Shown: positions 39,889-42,187 of the stretch, in pieces
Layout: the number at the start of each line of letters is the position of its first letter
Position numbering within the stretch: the first letter of the stretch is position 1
NCBI RefSeq assembly: GCF_028683135.1
Contig: NZ_JAJUBB010000031.1
Span: 1-42,187 of the forward strand
DNA from: Enterovibrio qingdaonensis
GTDB taxonomy: Bacteria > Pseudomonadota > Gammaproteobacteria > Enterobacterales > Vibrionaceae
Reading direction: 5' to 3'
Length of the DNA stretch: 42,187 nucleotides
Made by a program: the position numbers and the translations under genes
The notes under the pieces: model-generated
Database searches by the model: none
What the model saw: the letters and a program-made list of their open reading frames with translations, nothing else
Told to the model about the DNA's origin: nothing

Positions 39889-40073
39889 GCGTAAAACAAC
39901 ACTCTTTAATTAAGCATGAATCAGATTATGAGTAATTAACTACTCGCAACCTTTAAGTGACAGTGTCTTCATATAAACTCTTATTACTATGCTCGAGCGC
40001 ATTCATGCTTCTCTTTGGGTAGAAAACTACTCATTAATTGCAATACGAGCAATTTATGCGTAAATTAATACGC
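39889..40073. promoter_or_regulatory. Operator array B: four GNGTA-N6-YACNC palindromes
   Basis: Sites are GCGTA-N6-CACTC (39889-39904), GAGTA-N6-TACTC (39930-39945), GGGTA-N6-TACTC (40017-40032) and GCGTA-N6-TACGC (40058-40073). The outer and inner pairs have the same 41-bp internal spacing. The last site extends to 7-bp arms (ATGCGTA/TACGCAT, 40056-40075). They lie just upstream of the hipA-like gene. E. coli hipBA likewise has four operators bound by HipB, so the HTH antitoxin encoded downstream is the probable ligand. Confidence 0.78.
40038..40066 (+). promoter_or_regulatory. Candidate promoter of the hipA-like operon
   Basis: TTGCAA (40038-40043) and TAAATT (40061-40066) with a 17-bp spacer. 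The -10 lies inside the fourth palindrome of array B, so bound repressor would block RNA polymerase. Both hexamers are only partial matches. Confidence 0.45.
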
Positions 40074-40098
40074 ATTAGTTTATTTTGGAGCAATGGTG

Positions 40099-41463
40099 AT
40101 GGAACAACTGACCATTCAGGCATTTATCAATGAACAATGGCTCGATATCGCCATCATTTCGTTTCCTGAAAGTGACCAACACAACTACAAGGTGACCGCT
40201 GTTGACTATCTCCAGGGCTATGCCATTGACCATTTTGAAAAAGATGACCTGCACGCGGTCTCCATCAACCACCCTGTCGCTTTTTTCTTTGATGACAACG
40301 GAGAGCCAGGTTGGTTGAAGTTTCTCGACGACATCATGCCCAGTGGTGCCAGCAGGAAATACTGGGTTAAACAATTAGAAATTGAAGACCTTCCCACTGC
40401 CGAGCAAAACTACGTCTTGTTGAAGCATGGCACCATGTCTCCAGTTGGTAATCTTAGAATCAAAGACTCTCTCCCTGATCGGTTCGAGCTTGCAGATAGT
40501 CTCGTCTTCTCAGTAGAAGATGTAAAAAGCCGCGCCAGTGACTTTTTAGATTATGCCCAACAGAGAGGAGCGGCGGCTGGCGGTGCAACAGGTGCAGGAG
40601 GAGAAGCACCCAAGCTCCTTCTCCGCGCCGCTATCGAAGATGATCCAAGTAACTGGAAAATATGGATAGACCCTTATCAGGACGACAACAACAATCGGGA
40701 TTTGCACTATTTAGTCAAATACCCAAGAGGCTCAAGAAGTGACATAGATTGCGATATTCTTCGCGCAGAGTTTCTTTACTATCATGAGCTTACAGAAATG
40801 GGGTTTGACACCATCCCCATCGAACACATGCGTTTGGAAGAAGGCGCAAACTACCCTTCATTGTGGCTTCCTCGTTTTGACATTAGCTATAACTCTCAAG
40901 GGAAGATTGAAAGATTTGGCATGGAGTCGGTCTATTCCATCTTGGGGAAAAGTGCTGGTGTTACCCTAGATCATGAAGAAACCATCAGAGTTCTCAATGA
41001 TAAAATCACTCAGAGTTACATGGTGACGCATCAAGGGTATCAGTTTGATATTCAGTCATTTGTTATCGAGTGGGTCAAAAGAGACCTTCTTAATATCCTC
41101 TTTGGAAATAGCGATAACCACGGGCGTAATACATCGTTCCTCAAAGGAGATGGCTACATCAAACTTGCACCCATTTACGACTTTGCGCCGATGAAAGCTG
41201 ATCCTGAAGGCATACCAAGAACAACCAAATGGAGGGCACCTTTGGAGGTTGGCGGAACCTATGATTTTGTGGGAATAGCCAACACGTTGTCAGACCTAGT
41301 GCCTAGCGAGACCTTACTCGTGGCTCTGCGCGATACAGCAAGCCAATGTACTGATCTCAAGGAAAGACTGGCAGCAAAGGGGGTACCAGAAAGTATTCTC
41401 GAACTACCAGGCATAGGGTTCAACCATATATCAGACAAACTGACTAAGTGGGGTCTTCTGTGA
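40099..41463 (+). CDS. HipA-family serine/threonine kinase toxin
   Basis: Predicted toxin kinase of the HipA superfamily. Known HipA proteins phosphorylate glutamyl-tRNA synthetase and trigger growth arrest; the target here is unknown. An N-terminal HipA-like domain (about 1-130) precedes a Gly-rich loop GGATGAGGEAPK at 161-172, Lys207 in YLVKYP (likely ATP contact), the catalytic loop GNSDNHGRN with Asp339, and the metal-binding Asp361 in APIYDF. Thr164 aligns with the autophosphorylated Ser150 of E. coli HipA. I chose the ATG at 40099, 8 nt after GGAG; an ATG at 40093 is only 2 nt from it. Length is 454 aa. The stop overlaps the start of the next gene by 4 nt (GTGA). Confidence 0.9.
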   Translation: MEQLTIQAFINEQWLDIAIISFPESDQHNYKVTAVDYLQGYAIDHFEKDDLHAVSINHPVAFFFDDNGEPGWLKFLDDIMPSGASRKYWVKQLEIEDLPTAEQNYVLLKHGTMSPVGNLRIKDSLPDRFELADSLVFSVEDVKSRASDFLDYAQQRGAAAGGATGAGGEAPKLLLRAAIEDDPSNWKIWIDPYQDDNNNRDLHYLVKYPRGSRSDIDCDILRAEFLYYHELTEMGFDTIPIEHMRLEEGANYPSLWLPRFDISYNSQGKIERFGMESVYSILGKSAGVTLDHEETIRVLNDKITQSYMVTHQGYQFDIQSFVIEWVKRDLLNILFGNSDNHGRNTSFLKGDGYIKLAPIYDFAPMKADPEGIPRTTKWRAPLEVGGTYDFVGIANTLSDLVPSETLLVALRDTASQCTDLKERLAAKGVPESILELPGIGFNHISDKLTKWGLL

Positions 41464-41933
41464 GCACAAAAAAATCGACACTCAACGAGTCAGCTAAAGC
41501 AACCGTTGCTCGCCTTAAAGCTAACCGTATACAGCCTTCTCAAGCACAATTTGATGATAGAGATGTAATGGGAAACGGTGCTTCAAACTCCCCAAAAATC
41601 CAAAGGGTTTCAAAGAACAAAACACCTGTTGATGCCGCTGAACGCAAAAATGTCGCCAACAAAATAATCAAGCAATTATTGTTCGGTGAGTTAACTCAAG
41701 GGCAAGCCTTGAAAGCCCTTCGGATCAATGTACTTGGACTGAAACAGGATGTGTACGCAAAACTGGTGGATATTTCTCGAAAAACGCTTTCAGATATTGA
41801 GAATGACCGAGGCAGTTACAAAACGGACATATTGAACAAGGCATTTAAGCCTTTTGGCTTGAGAGTGGGCTTGCTCCCATCCTCAACCAATGCCTTGAGA
41901 TCGTTATTACAGAGTGATGGAACGACGAATTAA
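41460..41933 (+). CDS. HTH antitoxin partner of the HipA-like kinase
   Basis: Predicted antitoxin and operon repressor. A basic, probably disordered N-terminus (1-60, rich in Lys, Ser and Asn) precedes an XRE-type HTH at about 82-140: ALKALRINVLGLKQDVYAKL, then DISRKTLSDIENDRG and LNKAFKPFGLRVGLLP, very like HipB-type antitoxins. I chose the GTG at 41460, which overlaps the toxin TGA as GTGA and has GGGG 6 nt upstream; a GTG at 41448 is in the same frame. Length is 157 aa. The order is toxin first, the reverse of E. coli hipBA. Confidence 0.85.
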   Translation: MSTKKSTLNESAKATVARLKANRIQPSQAQFDDRDVMGNGASNSPKIQRVSKNKTPVDAAERKNVANKIIKQLLFGELTQGQALKALRINVLGLKQDVYAKLVDISRKTLSDIENDRGSYKTDILNKAFKPFGLRVGLLPSSTNALRSLLQSDGTTN

Positions 41934-42127
41934 AATAGGTCTGGAGCCCTGCTTTAGACTAAGTTGTCATAAAAGACCTAGGCTATAGCATAACAATGGA
42001 ATAAGAAGACGCGAGTTCAGTTCCTTCCAGAGTAGGATTTTCTAGTAACATTGGTAGTTGCATCAAATCCATTGCACACTCTTAAGTTAATGATTTTAAA
42101 GACAATGAAAAGCAAATTCAGATTCCA
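41934..42127. other. Non-coding right margin with a probable decayed ssrA fragment
   Basis: No gene is visible. A 23-bp stretch (42008-42030) matches the ssrA T-arm and acceptor region (39022-39044) at 18 of 23 positions, most differences being transitions. TTAGACTAAG at 41954-41963 resembles ssrA 38982-38991. This suggests an old, eroded ssrA 3' copy just inside the present right repeat. Confidence 0.5.
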
Positions 42128-42151
42128 CCAGCTCCACCAAACGTTTGGAAA
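42128..42151. repeat. Right attachment repeat (attR-like)
   Basis: Exact 24-bp copy of 39041-39064, again with the ssrA 3' CCAGCTCCACCA. The base just before it differs (A rather than G), and the upstream T-arm is absent. Confidence 0.9.
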
Positions 42152-42180
42152 AGGCCAACCTGAAAGGGTTGGCCTTTTTT
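42151..42180 (+). terminator. Terminator at the island's right end, diverged copy of the ssrA terminator
   Basis: The 10-bp stem AAGGCCAACC/GGTTGGCCTT (42151-42160, 42167-42176) with loop TGAAAG is followed by TTTT. Loop and stem are clearly related to the left ssrA terminator. Two stem pairs differ with compensation on both arms. Confidence 0.9.
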
Positions 42181-42187
42181 ATTGTTC

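Larger units (their letters stand above)
39041..42151. mobile_element. Small ssrA-associated toxin-antitoxin island, no integrase
   Basis: A 3.1-kb segment bounded by the 24-bp direct repeats and visibly more AT-rich than the core. It encodes only a small HTH protein and a HipA-like toxin with its HTH antitoxin. No tyrosine recombinase, excisionase or transfer gene is visible. It may be a decayed island, a non-autonomous cassette moved by an integrase encoded elsewhere, or the first unit of a tandem array that continues past the window. Confidence 0.78.

Noticed and set aside
39930-39975. A fifth array-B palindrome midway between sites 2 and 3
   Set aside because: The 87-bp gap suggested one near 39973, but no GNGTA arm is found there; only a TACTA half-site remains.

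Overview
The window is a bacterial chromosome segment from a gammaproteobacterium, almost certainly a member of the Vibrionaceae. The reasons are the unbroken gene order iscR-iscS-iscU-iscA-hscB-hscA-fdx-iscX-pepB followed by ndk-rlmN-pilW-rodZ-ispG-hisS-yfgM-bamB-der, an ssrA-smpB-ratA-rnfH block, and tandem secreted S1 proteases with GlyGly-CTERM tails. Grimontia or Enterovibrio are possible relatives, but I cannot fix the genus from sequence alone.

Layout. Positions 1-11,000 (minus strand) hold a housekeeping series for ribosome assembly, outer-membrane assembly, histidyl-tRNA charging, isoprenoid synthesis, cell shape, type IV pilus assembly, RNA methylation, nucleotide balance and peptide turnover. 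Positions 11,061-16,577 are the Isc iron-sulfur operon, led by its repressor iscR and candidate IscR boxes. trmJ and suhB diverge at 17.5 kb, and the suhB leader carries a boxA-like element. Positions 18.5-24.1 kb are the queA-tgt-yajC-secD-secF group. Positions 24.3-27.7 kb hold three tandem secreted serine proteases, followed by a CBS-pair protein and acpH. Glyoxylate-shunt genes aceB-aceA, a divergent oxyR/peroxiredoxin pair, a cold-shock gene, cutC and ppk2 come next. The ratA-rnfH and smpB-ssrA genes close the core part.

The last 3.1 kb is a small accessory island at the 3' end of ssrA (tmRNA). A 24-bp perfect direct repeat containing the ssrA 3' end flanks it at 39041-39064 and 42128-42151, each copy followed by a rho-independent terminator. 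Inside are a small HTH regulator and, divergently, a HipA-family kinase toxin gene overlapping a downstream HTH antitoxin gene. No integrase is visible. The 0.65-kb gap between the divergent genes holds two separate arrays of spaced palindromes. Four ACAAC-N6-GTTGT elements, 30-31 bp apart, lie upstream of the small HTH gene. Four GNGTA-N6-YACNC elements, in two pairs with 41-bp spacing, lie upstream of the hipA operon. These arrays and the integrase-less toxin-antitoxin mini-island are the most novel-looking content. Secondary points are the relocated S1-pocket aspartate shared by all three proteases, the suhB boxA, a near-leaderless smpB, and a nested heptamer/19-mer repeat tract downstream of the peroxiredoxin gene.
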